Assembly (NCBI GenBank): GCA_032191485.1
Contig: JAVDOI010000003.1
Location: forward strand, 2,203,463-2,267,462
Direction of reading: 5' to 3'
DNA: 64,000 nt
Source: Leptoclinus maculatus
Taxonomy: Eukaryota; Chordata; Actinopteri; Perciformes; Stichaeidae
The position numbers and the translations under genes were made by a program. How positions within the stretch are numbered: the stretch's first letter is position 1; each line of letters starts with the position of its first letter. The notes under the pieces were generated by a model. It was not told the origin of the DNA. It saw only the letters and a list, made by a program, of their open reading frames with translations, and did not search any database. Below are positions 1 through 13,012 of the stretch, one piece after another.

Positions 1-884
1 TGACTGTGTTGCACCTCTCTGTTTCCAGAGAACTGTGTGTTTTGGGCTCTTCTGTTTTAGTTTTTTTTGTTTCATGTTTTTTATCCAGGTTTAGTGTTTT
101 GTGCTTTTATTTTGAAGTTGACTCCTCATGGGCCTCGTCTTGTTTAACTTCCTGCCTTTTTTTGTTTCCCCAGCCTGTGTGATTGCCTGCCCCGCCCTTA
201 TTAGTTTCACCTGTAGTCACCTGTGCTCCTGCTCACCTGTTCCCACTTCACCATTACTCAGTCCCTATTTATACCAGGCCAGTTCTTTTGTTCTTTGTTG
301 CATTTTTTTTTTTTTTAAATTAAATCACTGCATTGTTTCTGCTGTCTCCCTGTCTTGGAAAGTATGACGGTGTGACAGCATATTTGATGGCTAAAAAAAT
401 CAGTTAATGCAGGTACTAAACATTTCACTATACATGCAGCTTAAACTGTGTAACGGAGTTAAAAATGTCCTTTATTATTTCTTATTTCCGATTTGTAATA
501 TTTGAATTGTGTTCGTCATTTAACAATCCTGTTTAGTATGTGTGGATTTTATCTTAGTTATTTTTATTTAGTGTTATTTCATTTATTTATTAATGTTTCC
601 TCCGGAAATGACGTCTCACCTCTTCTGCACCTCCTAAACTTCCGTAGTCCCGTTTGCTCCTCACAATGGTGTTTTGTATTGTTGAGGCAAATAAATGCTG
701 GAAAAGCATCCTCTGAGTCGTCCCCTTCAATGCCCCTATCCAAGTCGGTTACAACTGCTTAGAAGGTAGTCTGTGGAGTCGCCTGCCTTTGGTGGTGAAT
801 GGCTACATTTCTTGGTGCGTTACCGCCACCAACTGTCAATCAGCCAACACGTCCTCAGACCTAAACGACAGACTAGGTTGTTGA
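1..884. other. Left edge: no gene; part resembles an old retroelement end
   Basis: Bases 150-375 hold cctgcctttttttgtttccc, ctatttatacc, a T-run and tatgacggtgtgaca, a composition I associate with retroelement 3' ends in fish, but the element is cut by the window edge. I see nothing definite in the rest. Confidence 0.3.
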
Positions 885-1215
885 CCAATGACTCCCAAAA
901 CAGCATATATGACATTGTGAAACGGAACAACTTGGTTATGTCTGGGAAAAGATCATGGTTTCGATTTAAATGAGTATGCTTGTTACATAGAACGTGACAT
1001 GATTACATACCAACGTAGTTAGGGGCTTAAAATACTGTGTTGACTTTTGGTTTCACACAGGACACAGACAGCGGCCTCCTGGGTCTACTTCCTGTTTGAC
1101 CCATCCATCCACCCCGACGTCCTGCCTACTTGGACCTTGTCGGTCTTCATACACGTAACATCCACCTTTGCTCCCGTCAGAATTACTACGGTCACTAGAG
1201 GTTGACGTCTAACAA
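885..1215 (+). repeat. Dispersed repeat A, copy 1
   Basis: Markers in order: gggaaaagatcatggttt, ttaaatgagtatgcttgtta, gttgacttttggtttcacac, ggacacagacagcggcctcc, tgtttgacccatccatcc, aattactacggtcactagag. The same order recurs at six other places in the window. Non-coding. Confidence 0.75.
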
Positions 1216-2729
1216 CAAGCTAACAACCTCTACGGGTGTTTTGTTTTCCTGGTGAGGACTACTTGCAACACAACGGCCAAAAATCATCTGCAGGGAGTTT
1301 GTATTGCATCACGCACACGCATGCATGTACTTCCTCATTCATACAAGTATGAGAAAAGTTGTAACTCTAAAACGCTAGCATTCATTTGAAGTCATGCTTC
1401 TGGTCACCAGACAACAAGTCCAACAGTTACCTGACCTTTATCTCTGTTATGTAAGAAGATCTCTGGTGATTATCTGCTGCTTTGCTATTTGCGAGCAACT
1501 CCTGTCACATTAAGAATTGTCATTTGATTAATTGTCAATACAGAAAATACTGATCAGGGGAGCTTTATGATGAATAAATTATGACCAAAGCATTTTAAGT
1601 TTGTGTGTGCAGCACCGACACATATTTGATTATTGTGCCATTGTGTCATTCACGCCTGTCAAACGTATCAGGTAATGTTTGAGAGGTGAGTACAAGGCAA
1701 AATGTGTGCATGTGTCTGTGTGTGTGGTCCCTCTAGCCATACGATTTATTATTTATATGAGTGGTTAAAGTAGGCCAGCCAGGCCTTCAAAGCTATACCT
1801 CACTGAGAAGCCCTGATATCTTCTTGTGTCTTGCTCTCCTTTCCATCACTCCTTTTCCTTTCCCAAGCTCTCTCTTGCCCTAACCCTCTCCTCCTTCCAC
1901 CCTTCCATCGCTTCACTCCAGTCTGTTTTCTTGTCTCCGTCTCTCATTTTCTCAGCCTTCTCTCTCCTGCTGTCTTGCGTCATTTTCTTTTTTGCTACCC
2001 CCCCCCTTCCTCTCATCTTTCTTTTCTCTCTCCCACTGTCTTGCTCATTACCGTATCTCCCTGCTTTGCTTGATTCATCTCCCTCTCTGCATTGCTCTCT
2101 CTGTCACGCACACACAAGCACACGGGTCCGCTCTACATGAGTGTGTCCTCTCCTCCCTCCTTCTCTCCACCCACTCATTCACCCCAATCTCCATCTCTCC
2201 CCTGCCCCTCACTCATTTTTATTACTGTCACAGGAGCCTTTTTCTCACTCTCTCGCTGCCTCCTTCTCTCTCTCTCTCTCTGTCTCTGTGTTTATGAGCA
2301 GAGCTATATTGAGAGCGTCTGGCTGGCAGACGCAGAGGAGAAGAGGGGGCGAGAGTGCATGATGAGGCTAGAGGAGAGAGGGAGGCAATCTGCGGCAATA
2401 AACAGAGACCCAAATAGGACAAATGGGCAAATAGCGGGGTTCTCAGACTTACAAGAATTCTTACAAAACTGCCAGCTTGACAAAAAAAAGGAGAAAAAAA
2501 GGATGGGTGAAAAAAAAGACAAATATTTTTGCGTCCTCTCTCAAAACTTTTAAATTTAGAATCCCTATGACAGCTATAGCTTGGAAAATAGCAACATGGT
2601 GCACTGAATTTTATGAATTTTACTATGAGACCACAAATGAGACAATAATTAGCTACCTAGCACATTCTGCAGTCTCTCCCCCTCACTCCCCGCTTCTAGG
2701 GAGTAGAGCGGGTGGCAGCTCTGGTGGTA
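1216..2729. other. Non-coding; pyrimidine block then purine block
   Basis: 1800-2290 is C/T-rich on the plus strand and 2310-2530 is A/G-rich. Several overlapping open frames come from this bias and have no recognisable domains. Confidence 0.6.
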
Positions 2730-2990
2730 AATGGTAAATGTACAATGTCCCTGCACAGGCTTGCGCAGTTTAGGCAACAAAAGTACTACGTTAGGTTTAG
2801 TAAAGGTTGTGATTTGGGTTCACGTAAAATAAGTGGGTTTGTTACGTAATTCATGCATGTGGCATTAGTTAAGTAGCCTACTTAAAAAGTTAGAATAAGT
2901 CAACATTGACTTTCGCATGGAACACAATCTTGGCGAAAGTCCTGTGTTCACCTGCCCGATCTTCTCCCTACACAAACTGTGTCACTGTTT
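2730..2990 (+). repeat. Dispersed repeat A, copy 2
   Basis: Holds ggcaacaaaagta, ttaggtttagtaaagg, taaaataagtgggtttgtta, caacattgactttcgcatgg and gaaagtcctgtgttcacc, in family order but diverged. Confidence 0.6.
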
Positions 2991-3041
2991 ATACTTTATC
3001 ACCTTAGCTGCAGCCCTGCACATCCTGGCTCAAGATTATGT

Positions 3042-3493
3042 GGGTTATATACATGGATTGTATAATTTTAAGCCCTGAATTTGGTATTTTGACAATCTCC
3101 ATCTTGAAAGTGACCATATTTGGACTAAGTAGGAGTGACGTAGAGGGGCCGCACGGCTCTGGTAGCCGTACTGACCTGTCAATCACACGGTAGCCTGCCC
3201 TAAATCATACTCTGCTTTATGGTCTATTTGACTCTAAATGGACCATAATTTACTAAATGAACATCATGCTGTATTGAAGAAGACTTGAAACTAGAGATTG
3301 AGACCATAAACTAATGTTTACAATATTTACTGAGGAAATAAATCAAGAGAGAAGTAGAGTCATTTTCTCATAGACTTCAATACAACCAGACTTATTTTTG
3401 TAACCAGAGGAGTGGCACCCTGATGGCCATTAGAGAGAATGCTAGTTGAATGTGTTTTAGCAATTGCTTCACTTTTCAGAACGGAGGTTGCCA
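3042..3493 (-). repeat. Dispersed repeat B, copy 3 (inverted, diverged)
   Basis: The reverse complement follows copy 1: ggcaacctccgttctg at its start, then gactctacttctctcttg, the catgatgttcatttagta block and gattgacagg. The CTCF-like core has decayed. Confidence 0.8.
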
Positions 3494-5875
3494 CGTAGTT
3501 ATATATAAATAGACAAGTGGCTATGTCTCTCCTGATTGAAAAGAAGGAACAAGTCCCCCAGTCACTGATGTGTCTTTAATTGTTTTTGGACAGAAGAAAA
3601 AGATCTGTGAGTACACAGACAGGCTTGTTAGTAGGATTAATTCATCGTCGGTTTGGGTCTTTTTATGGGATTCGTTGATAATAACAAAAGTATTGAATAA
3701 CACAATCTCTCTCATGCAGAAAAACCTTGTATCTGATGCCATTGCACAGACGCATAAGCGGTTGAAGGAGCTCAAGACCTGGAGCCCTGAGCAATGGAAA
3801 ATCATCTGATGAGTCATCCACTTTTTTTCCCTCCATCCAGATGGGTTTATATTTGGAGAAGCCCCCAGCCCTTAGCATCTATTAAAGTTGAAGGTGGGTG
3901 TGTAATGGCAGCAGCTACAGTGAATCATTAGCTTAGAAGTTTGTTGTCTCTGATTACCATAGCCACACTTTCCTACAGGCAGAGTAGATGCCATGACTGG
4001 AGGCCACATTACTGCATCCTAGGGTTTAACTACATCTCCTTTTTGATGTATGATATAATGATATTATTGTTGAGTTCTCCTAAATGTCTCGTGAATACAT
4101 AGAAGACACCAAAAGGGTGGCAAGAACAAGGTGAGCCCAAGACCAGAGAGATAAGCCAAGGCTCATAATTGTGTTTCCCTGTAAATACTTTAGGTGGACA
4201 CGTAATTATCCTAAAATAAAATACCAATAGATGTGCAACCCACATTGCCATATGACAGTAAGCAATCAATTGCAACATTGCAACATGAATGTTTTATTCT
4301 AGGAATGGCAGGAATGGCGGTATGTCCACTACTTTGGACCAGTAAAAGGGTCAGAAATTTGTGATTCCCAGGTATCTCCTAATGACTTAGGTGATCACCT
4401 ACATCTTCATCCAGAAATACCAGTGCGTTGACATTTTTGGTTTAGACTAAATTGTCACACGATTGAATTGATTGGCATTCAAAATTGTTACAGACATTGA
4501 TGTTAGATGCAGGATGAATCGTTATAACTTTGGCGACCCTTTGACTTTTCATCTAGTGCTGTCATTCAGAATTTCAATTTGTTCTTTGCTTTAGTTTAAA
4601 ACAAAATACCTGCAGAACTAATGAAATTCCTATCAGCCCCAGCTGCCCTCAAAGGTGCTAAATTCAAAATTCCGAGTTTATCTATTGCCTCCATACGCCT
4701 CTTAACATGGCAACGGCAGAGCCGGCAGCTCGCAGCTAACGGTGCTAACAACACACACAGAGGAAGAGTGACTTTATTCTCTGCTCAGGTGGACATAAGT
4801 CCAGTATATCTTTGCATAGATAAGAGTTGTTTGCAGCAATATTTTAGTTCTGAATATTGTGAATAGAATATCGTGTAGTAAACCTTTAATGTTTAGTTCT
4901 AATTAACAAATGTCGGCATGCTAACATCCTAAACTAACATGGTGACTATGATAAACTTTATACCATATATATATATACACAGTATATCTTGCAGCTAATT
5001 ACAACCAAACACTCAATTAGACATTTTTAGGCCACCAAAATGTTAGAATTGAACTGAAAACACACTGTGAAAGGGTAAAAGTTCTAAGTTCAAAAACATG
5101 GACAAATCCATTTGACTATTTGACTCTAAATGGACCATCATTTACTAAATGAACATCATGCTGTATTGAAGAAGACTTAAAACTAGTGATTCTTATAGAC
5201 TTTTATATAATTGGACTTTTTTTTTGCAACCAGAGGAGTTGCCCCCCACTTGCTATTAACCCTAGCCCTATATTTAGGCCTCTGCTCAAAAATTGCATAC
5301 CCATACTAAAAAGAGTGTATTTCTGGAACTACAAGGTCTATTTGAATAATCTTGATGTTATAATAAAGGTAACACTTGTGGGATTTGTTCAGATGTGTAA
5401 ATATGAGTGTATATGTTACTGGTTAAGAGTAAATGAAGATGGCACACAGCTCAAATTGAAAGGTTTCAGGTTCGCATGAAAAGACAGTACTTTTATTGTT
5501 ATTATTTCTTTGGAATGATGCAGTGGTAACTCTAACATCTCTCAAATCATAGCACAATATGTGAACAGTCTCTCTGCAAAGTTTGACTTTGATAAAGTGA
5601 AGCAGAACAAAATTAGAGAGGTTTTAGTACAGAGAGGTCAGACGAGGTCACCCAAATTGTCATTTTGGAACCAGCTGTTCCATTGTAATTTTCTATACTA
5701 TATAACTATATATTTCACTTGTTTTATCACTAATAGTGTTCAATCTATCCAAATACAGCAGTTTGGCTTCATTTTGAGAGCCTGAATCCTCTCTGAGCCT
5801 GTTTGTGTCTGTGATCCATGGATCCATTCTCGTCTGACTGCAGTTTCTCTGTGTCTATGTAGACCTAACTCAGCA
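3494..5875. other. Non-coding, AT-rich
   Basis: Apart from the repeat B fragment at 5112-5263 I see only short chance frames. Confidence 0.6.
5112..5263 (-). repeat. Dispersed repeat B, copy 4 (fragment)
   Basis: Holds gtttagt-type blocks: ttactaaatgaacatcatg, aagaagacttaaaactag and caaccagaggagttgcc. The middle segment with the CTCF-like core is reduced. Confidence 0.7.
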
Positions 5876-6091
5876 GCCCATTGGTCGATTTCAGTCAATG
5901 AACCTTCCGTCGACGCGTCAGAGCCTATAGAATTGAGCTGGGACAACATGGTATTGATTGACAGAATCGTTAGCCAGTCAGAATCAAAACCGCGCCGCCC
6001 CTCGCAAAGCGTAAAATCCGATACGCCGAAAGTCAAATCGTCCCCCCCTCGTACCCTGCCATATAAAAGCCCCCTGTCATCACGGAAACAG
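5876..6091 (+). promoter_or_regulatory. Candidate TATA/CCAAT promoter
   Basis: A reversed CCAAT box (ATTGG, 5880-5884) is followed by a CpG-rich block (about 5985-6050, with ccgcgccgcc, ccgatacgccg and tcgtaccc) and a TATA box TATAAAA at 6062-6068. The expected start is about 25-30 bp downstream, near 6092. CpGs are locally much denser than in the neighbouring AT-rich DNA. No coding exon is recognisable nearby, so the product could be a lncRNA, an upstream first exon, or a promoter carried by an old retroelement. Confidence 0.45.
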
Positions 6092-6180
6092 TCACACAGA
6101 CACACAGGATATACGTAGAACAGTTTTTTTAGCTCCAGAACCGGGAAATCATGCCTTTGTCTTCATGATACAGCGTAAAG
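6092..6180 (+). other. Candidate first exon downstream of the TATA promoter
   Basis: From the predicted start to AAAG|GTGAGG, a good donor at 6181. The only ATG-led reading is a five-codon open frame (MPLSS, stop), so the exon would be non-coding. The start is inferred from TATA spacing. Confidence 0.35.
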
Positions 6181-8429
6181 GTGAGGAGCATTTATGATTA
6201 TTAGCAGTAAAGCGGTTTGTTGTTCTGGTGCTTAGTCACACAAGTATGCACTTGACTACCCGCAAATACTGCGAGTGTGCTTATTGAGACGGAACCACAG
6301 TCTTGTTAGACAAAGATGGCTGTAAAGCCAGACACCTTCCTACAGCTATACCCATTGTGAAAAATGGTGAAACTGGCCTCTGAGTGGCATTCCAAAGTAA
6401 ATTAGCAACCAATTCTTGGTCTTTGGTTGCAGTTAGTGGCAATCACTTTTTAACATATAGAAAATAGGGACAGCAAACAGCCCAAAATAAATAAATGTTT
6501 AATATTTACTGCTCAAATTGTGATGCAACATGATGTGGTGTTGGCTCTCCCAGTCTCTTTAGCTGGATGTGAGAGGGGATTCAGCAGTCCGAGCAGAATC
6601 AAGACAGATTGGGGGTCATCTCTGAAAGTGCAACTGATGGACAAGTTGATGTTGGTGTCACTTTATAGGGACCCACAATCCAAGATGTCAATGCTGAGGG
6701 GCCAATGGATCTGTGGTGGGAATCAGCACAAAGGTCCAGCTGCATTTGATCTATTTTATATGTTTGGATATGATGGTGGGCACGTTAACTGATAATACTT
6801 AAGATTCAAATTCTGCATCAGAATTTTAAAAAACACCAACCACAAAGACTTTTGTTCAGTTGCTCTAATAAAGCTTTTATTTTCCTTAAGCGGATGTATA
6901 ACTGCATAGTATCTTTATAACTTAAAATAGCAGGTGACTATAAATGACAACCGTATTTTTAGTTTTGGCAATCAAAAGTTGATGCCTTGTTGCCCTTTTG
7001 AAAGTAAGCGGTGAGCCCTGTTATTACAAATAATTACTTGAGCCTGTGTGAAATGAGCCTGAGAATGCAACGCGCTACGGGCAAAGCTGTGTCTGTTTAA
7101 ATGAGTCAAGTGGGCTGCATTGTCTAAAAGTTTGTGAAAAATTCCAAGAGCTCTTCCCTCTTGACACTGAGTCATTTTAAGTCCAAGTAAAGGCGGCAGC
7201 GACATGACACAGAGACCACAAGATGTGCATCCGAGGGGAGTCCAGATTCAAGTACCAGACATTTTGATGCCCTCTTATACCGACTGGTTTCATGATCACA
7301 ACAGTGCAGACAAAACTCCTTCAACTGCCTCTACAGTCAGCACATCTACACATCTTTCACCCCGAACTGGAGGCATATTTTCACTTCCTTTATCCTTCAA
7401 AGAGCTGCAGGCTTTTCTTTTCCTCAAGAAAAGGTCCAAAATGCATCACACACGGTTCAGGCTGCAGTGTAACAGCAGTACAAAGAAAATCATATCACTA
7501 CTACTATTGATACTTCATATATTGTTGGGTGTTGACGTTTTTATGTACATGTATAAAGAATCCGCTTAGAGAGCTCCAGTTACAGCAATCTTGCAGCGAC
7601 AGGAGAGGGGACGGGTCATTGACCAGTGTGTGTTTGAGCAGTAAAGAGAAAACAAAGGCCCAGTCCAGTGCGGCAGTAGAGCAACCGTATGGTATCTCTG
7701 CTTTGAGCAGGTGTTTGCTGAAGCGGGGGGAAGGCACGGGTGCTCGGCCATATGCGGTCAATAAAGAGAGAGATGATGTTGGAAACACTCCCCAAGGTCA
7801 GTTGATGGAGGAATCGCACCACCCCGCTCCTCCACCCCGCTCAGTCTTCCTGCATCTTTTGAACAATTCCTCTCTTTTTTCGGTGCAATGAAAGTTTAAT
7901 TCCCCAGCCTGGCCCGTACTTGGGCGATAATCACTGTTTTCATCAGGACCAGTGTGGCTAGGGCTTGAGATTAAATAATGGGGGCAAATAAATCAGCTCT
8001 GTAATTAGATAAAATTACAGCGAAAAGGATTGGAGCTCCAGTGCGGTCTCATTTTCAGTATGCCCCAAAATGGCCTGAAATTTACAGATTTGACTATTCT
8101 TCTTGAAGGAGGACTTCTTGTGCTGCCTAATGGCACACTAACTTTTGTCCACAGCATTAAAGTGATAATATCAGCGCATTAGATGGAATGTAAATAGAAG
8201 CTGCAGCTGTAGAAATTCCATAGGTTTGGTGTAAAACAGGTGTAATGCCTCCCTATAACACATTCTTTCTAATTAAAAAGTGCTGCACAAAGTGAATAAA
8301 GGTGCTTCCAAGAGTGGTGCATAGATCTGCTCTAATCTGCATTAAATGATACAGTAGTAGCAACTATTAAACTTAGTAATGACAGCTGCGGTCAATTAAT
8401 TTTTCAGTCATATTACAGCTTTAGTTGAT
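6181..8429. other. Non-coding stretch downstream of the candidate promoter
   Basis: Overlapping short frames on both strands at 7200-7890 share no recognisable domain. No downstream exon of the 6-kb transcript could be identified. Confidence 0.5.
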
Positions 8430-8895
8430 ACATACTTGTTCGCTTCAAGGACCCTGAAGCGAGCAAGAAAGATTGTAGCCGACCCCTCTCACCCTGGACA
8501 CAAACCGTTCATGCACCTTCCATCTGGCAGGAGGCTGCGGTCCATCAGGACCAAGACCTCACGCCACATGAACAGTTTCTTCCCGTCGGCAGTCGGGTTC
8601 CTCAACAAAGCCCGGGACCCCCACTGACTCTGTCATCTCGGTCACTCCTCTGCACATCCCTTCCCTGTTTCTTTATTTAAACACACTTGACACTTTACAT
8701 TACACTTCATCATACTTGTTTATAGTACTGTTATCTGTCTGTTTTGTTTCTATTTTTAATATGTTTCTATTTCTTGCACTGTGTTGATTGTTGTTGATTG
8801 TTTAATGTTATTGTTTAATGTTATGCACCACCCGCCATGACAAATTCCTTGTATGTGCAACATACATTGGCAATAAACAGTTTCTGATTCTGATC
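8430..8895 (+). mobile_element. 3' end of an L2-type LINE
   Basis: The frame from about 8436 reads FASRTLKRARKIVADPSHPG, then a LPSGRR box and an NSFFPSAVGFLN tail, stopping at 8625-8627. This is the extreme C-terminus of an L2 polyprotein. About 270 bp of 3' UTR follow and end in cattggcaataaac and ttctgattctgat, the short 3' repeat typical of L2/CR1-like elements. It is 5'-truncated as most copies are, and from a different subfamily than the copy at 52.9 kb. Confidence 0.85.
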
Positions 8896-9159
8896 TACAT
8901 GGAGGTGTGTCATTTCATCACAATATCCCAAAATTCAACAGCAACCCAACAGTGGTGTCACTTTTTCTGTCTCACCTGAACAAGAATTAGATTTATAATG
9001 CTTTTGCTGCAGGACAGATGGTGCAACTTTGTAATAAGGCACTCTTTATAAAATGACAAAGTTATAAAGTTACAATCGAACATATTGAATCCCCTGAAAA
9101 AACTTGGTTTAAAGTATTCAGTAGTCACCGTGACATTTGATATTCACGACTAAAGAAGC

Positions 9160-9460
9160 ATACTTGTACCCCTCAAGCGTCAGTTCTGCATGTTCAGGAC
9201 AGCCTTTAGTGGCCGTAGTAATTATGGCGCCGGCAAAAGAGGAAGTCCGGTGACGTAGAGTGACAAAATCTGTGGAATGAGGAAGTCATGGTGGATAGAT
9301 GGGTCAAACACAGGACTTTCACGCAGGAGACCGCTGTTTGTGTCCTGTGGAACCAAAGTCAACAGGCTGACTTATTTTAATTTACATATATTAACATAAG
9401 TTAACTTACGTTGACTTACGTACCATACTTCACTTGCGTATGTAACTTAAGTTACTTAAA
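9160..9460 (-). repeat. Dispersed repeat A, copy 3 (inverted)
   Basis: The reverse complement reads gttgactttggttccac, ggacacaaacagcggtctcc, gaaagtcctgtgtttgaccc, and near its end aattactacggccactaaag, matching copy 1 block by block. Confidence 0.75.
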
Positions 9461-10359
9461 TAGTGAACAGCAGCTCTGGTAAGTTAAATGTGTTTGTTTT
9501 TACATCTGCAGTAGCTTTAATATGCTTGTTTATATATTATTATTTGTACAACTTTTTGATTTTTGTTTGGTTTTATATGTGATAGGAACCATTGTTACAT
9601 CCTATGTTGCTCTGGGGACATATTTAGCGGTGCCAGTGTTGCCAATTTGGCGACTTTCTCGCTAAATCTGGCGACTTTCCAAACCCTCATGGAGACTTTT
9701 TTTGTCAAAAGCTATTAGCGACAAATCTAGCGACTTGTTCTGGTGTTATTGGAGACTTTGCTGGTGTTTTGACTCAATAACGTTAAAACACGTACGTTCT
9801 ACAGTTACTGCCGTGAACGAGCAGCGGGTGCTGCCGTGAGCCCCTCCGCCGCCCAAAAGCACACACAGGCGGGTACTCTCACAGCAGCCTCACGCAGCAG
9901 TCAGAGCAGAGAGGAGACGCACTCTCTGCATATTCTCTGCACTTAGTGTATTTATAGGTGTTGAGCTTCATTTTTACACAAAACAAATAATAACCGTAGC
10001 TGTGTTTCAGCTGCAGGACAGCAGTGAAGGCCCAGGTATAAAATGCACGGCCCGCCACTGTATTGTTCCCATCCAAGATTATATACAGATAAATGGTGTG
10101 TCTCGTGACAGATATAAGCAGTAGTTTGTGAGGCTGTATATTTCAGGTTGTGTGTTCACAATTAATCTCATCACAGCTGTATACAGATAGTTTTACTTAT
10201 GTGTATTCAGCTGTAATTCTTGTCTAAGATAAGCAAGTTAGACCAGCCGTAAGGAAGGACAGTCGAGAGTTGTTGATATCCAACGAAATGAATTCGCATG
10301 AAATCCATGTAATCATAAACCAGGAAGTATAAAGTCTACAAAAACCCACACAGGGTGGG
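9461..10359. other. Non-coding; possible old repeat with gcgactt motif
   Basis: Between 9640 and 9760, ggcgactttc, agcgactt and related words recur, suggesting a degenerate repeat. No terminal repeats found. Confidence 0.35.
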
Positions 10360-10640
10360 CGGAGGGGAGGGGTCAAACTAAATCTGGTCTTTCACCCAGG
10401 ACACCATTGTTCGTGTCCCTTGTGAAACAGGAAGTCAACTTTGATGTTTTTGTCACCAAACTTACATTCTTAAGTAACGCCACTTCCGTAGTTATTCTAC
10501 CCCAAACCACAATATTTGCCCAAAACCTAGCTAGGTGTTTTTGTTGCCTATACCTAACTAAGTTGATTCCTGTGAAGTTCATTTAGAAAAACTGCATGCA
10601 TTTAACGTGCTGCTGGACTTTGTATGAAAACGTTTTCGTA
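10360..10640 (-). repeat. Dispersed repeat A, copy 4 (inverted)
   Basis: Reversed blocks: gtcaaactaaatctggtctt, ttcacccaggacacc, gttcgtgtcccttgtgaaac, gaagtcaactttgatg, then ttgttgcctatacctaac. Family order is kept. Confidence 0.65.
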
Positions 10641-11556
10641 GGATCATACTACGAACCGTTGAATGAGGGTACATTGAGAAGTGATGCCAGTGGGTCCTGA
10701 GAACATGTGGGATAAGCAACGTAACATAGATGGATGGACTCCAACAGTCCATCAGGTCTGCAGTTGTAAAGGTTAGTAAGCTATGAATAAACATATTCAG
10801 CCCCTTCCAGTTTGTCTGCAGCTCATTTTTCAGAAGGTTCGTAGTTTCAAATTCATTAGTGTGGTCAACCTGGTGAGTTTAAGAGATAAACAAAGCATTT
10901 GTCATTTTGGAGGAAAGGAGAGATAGAGATGAGATTTTTCACATCCTGGAAACTCAGAAGTAGCTCTTATTAATGGTGGATGGCTTTCATGGGAGGAAGT
11001 TATAAGCCATTAACAAGGACACGCTGATGGTTTATAATCATTCACTAAAGCCTGTAAACCTTTATAAAGGCTGACTTATGAAGTAATTCATCAGGAAACG
11101 ATTCATTGTGAAGTATTGAAAGTGGCTCTATCAAAAGGAACGTCAGCGGTACAAGCTCAGCAGACCTCCCACCGTGCCCTACACCAGAGTCCACCAAACT
11201 TTATGAGGGACTTCAACCCCCATCGCCCTGTCCCATCATGGGAGGTTGTGATTCCCAGGACTGACAACCTTATTATGCGGCGCACTTATTATTGATATTG
11301 CGCCGCAGAGGCGCGGTTGCCATGGTCACCTAGCGAGAGACATTTAATTTTCTCTCCTCCATCATCATTATCTATGGGGCCATCTGTTGTGGAAAATGAA
11401 TTCAGCCTCATTTGCATGACTGATAAGCACATTCTTTATCCGTCCCACAGAAGGTCATATGCCATGGATTTGGGGACTAGAGGGAGAGGAGGGGAGTGAG
11501 AGTGAGGGGGTGAAATGATGCGTGGTCTTACCTCTGTGAGCGAGGTAAATGGGGTG

Positions 11557-11579
11557 CGTGTGTGTGTGTGTGTGTGTGT
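11557..11579. repeat. (GT)n microsatellite, short
   Basis: About eleven GT repeats. Confidence 0.9.
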
Positions 11580-12824
11580 CTGTCGGAGCTCGGATGTGTG
11601 TGTCTGCATAATGCATGGCCATGTGATGTTTATGTATGCCCTCTTGTTTAAACCCATGCCATGGCTTTGTTCTCATGTGGATGCTTTTCAATTTACATAC
11701 GCACGTGCCCGTTTGTGTGTGTACCCACCATCATGACTACATGCAGTCATTATGTGTGTGAATGCATATATATTACCACAATGGTGTGAGTGAGTGACTA
11801 TGTGTGGTCTTGTAGGTGTGTGTCTGTGGGAAATATAAAATTCACTCCACTGTTTTGGTCTCCACCAGCTCTTCAGCTGCTAAATGCTAACCAGCTAGTC
11901 CCTAACTGAGTCTGTCTGCTTTGTGTTGCATACAGTGGGATGATCAGAGTCATAGCCAGGGGGACGTTGTGAGGCTCTTCACTTGTAAAGTTCTTCGATT
12001 GAAGTGGATTTTTTAACATTTTGTTGCTTTAGATTATTTGTTGAATTGTGTTAAATGATCATTTCCTTACCTAATACTGTTGGAGGAATGGTTCAAGCTT
12101 TATTGGTTTATTTTGTTGGTCTAAAAGTAGTCCAATTTAAACGTACAAACATATCTCACATGAAATTTAGTTTTTTTAGGTGTGACATATTACATTTGTA
12201 ACCTTCCTGAACAAGCCTATATACATCCATATGTGAATTCATTAGGCGTGCCTGTATATGAATGCATCTCGTGAGAAACCTAATTTGATGTTTTTTCCAT
12301 GCCCCACACGTGAATAATCACATGTGCAAATATGTGTGTTTTGGGGATTCTATATGAGATAGATACATGTGCTTGTTTTCGTCAGGGTAAATATAGAGTG
12401 TTGAGTCTAAACATACTGGAATCAATCCATAAACTGGCCACCATGTGTACATCTTCATCTGTAGAATGTAACCCCCTCCACATCAGTGTTTTCAGTCGTC
12501 ACTACGCCTCTGTTCTTTGTTTTTCTAACTGAGAACAGCTGCCTGCTGCTGCTGCTGCTGCTGGAAACAGGGCAGATGAGAGTGGAGTTTGCCTTTTCTG
12601 TGATTTGTCAGTATGAATGACACTTTGTATGTCACAAATATTAGGAGTTGTCTTGTGTAGGGCTGAGGTTAGACATGTAGTCGCGGTGGTTGAAGTTGTC
12701 ACAGGGTTCGGGGCTAAGAACGGAATGGAGTCACTGCGGGTCCTCGCAAGTATACTACTGCAGACTTACTGGTGTGTTAGTGTGTATCCCCTGAAGCCAC
12801 TGTTGTGTATATACTATGTGTGCA

Positions 12825-12825
<1 letters not shown>

Positions 12826-12857
<32 letters not shown>

Positions 12858-12860
12858 CAG
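12826..12860. repeat. Compound (CTG)n-(TG)n microsatellite
   Basis: Six CTG followed by about six TG. A second short CTG run lies at 12545-12563. Confidence 0.9.
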
Positions 12861-12938
12861 GTAAAGTGGCTCCCTAAGGGTTTGTATGTGCTCTGGTCTT
12901 TCATGTCTGGCACATTTGTCATCCCATTCCAAAGACGG

Positions 12939-12941
<3 letters not shown>

Positions 12942-13011
<70 letters not shown>
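12942..13011. repeat. (CT)n microsatellite, 35 repeats
   Basis: Pure TC/CT for 70 bp, followed by pyrimidine-rich DNA with C-runs to about 13390. Confidence 0.98.

Positions 13012-13012
<1 letters not shown>

Noticed and set aside
1826..2553. Several overlapping frames rich in S, L and P
   Set aside because: Compositional result of a C/T-rich block; frames overlap in all phases.
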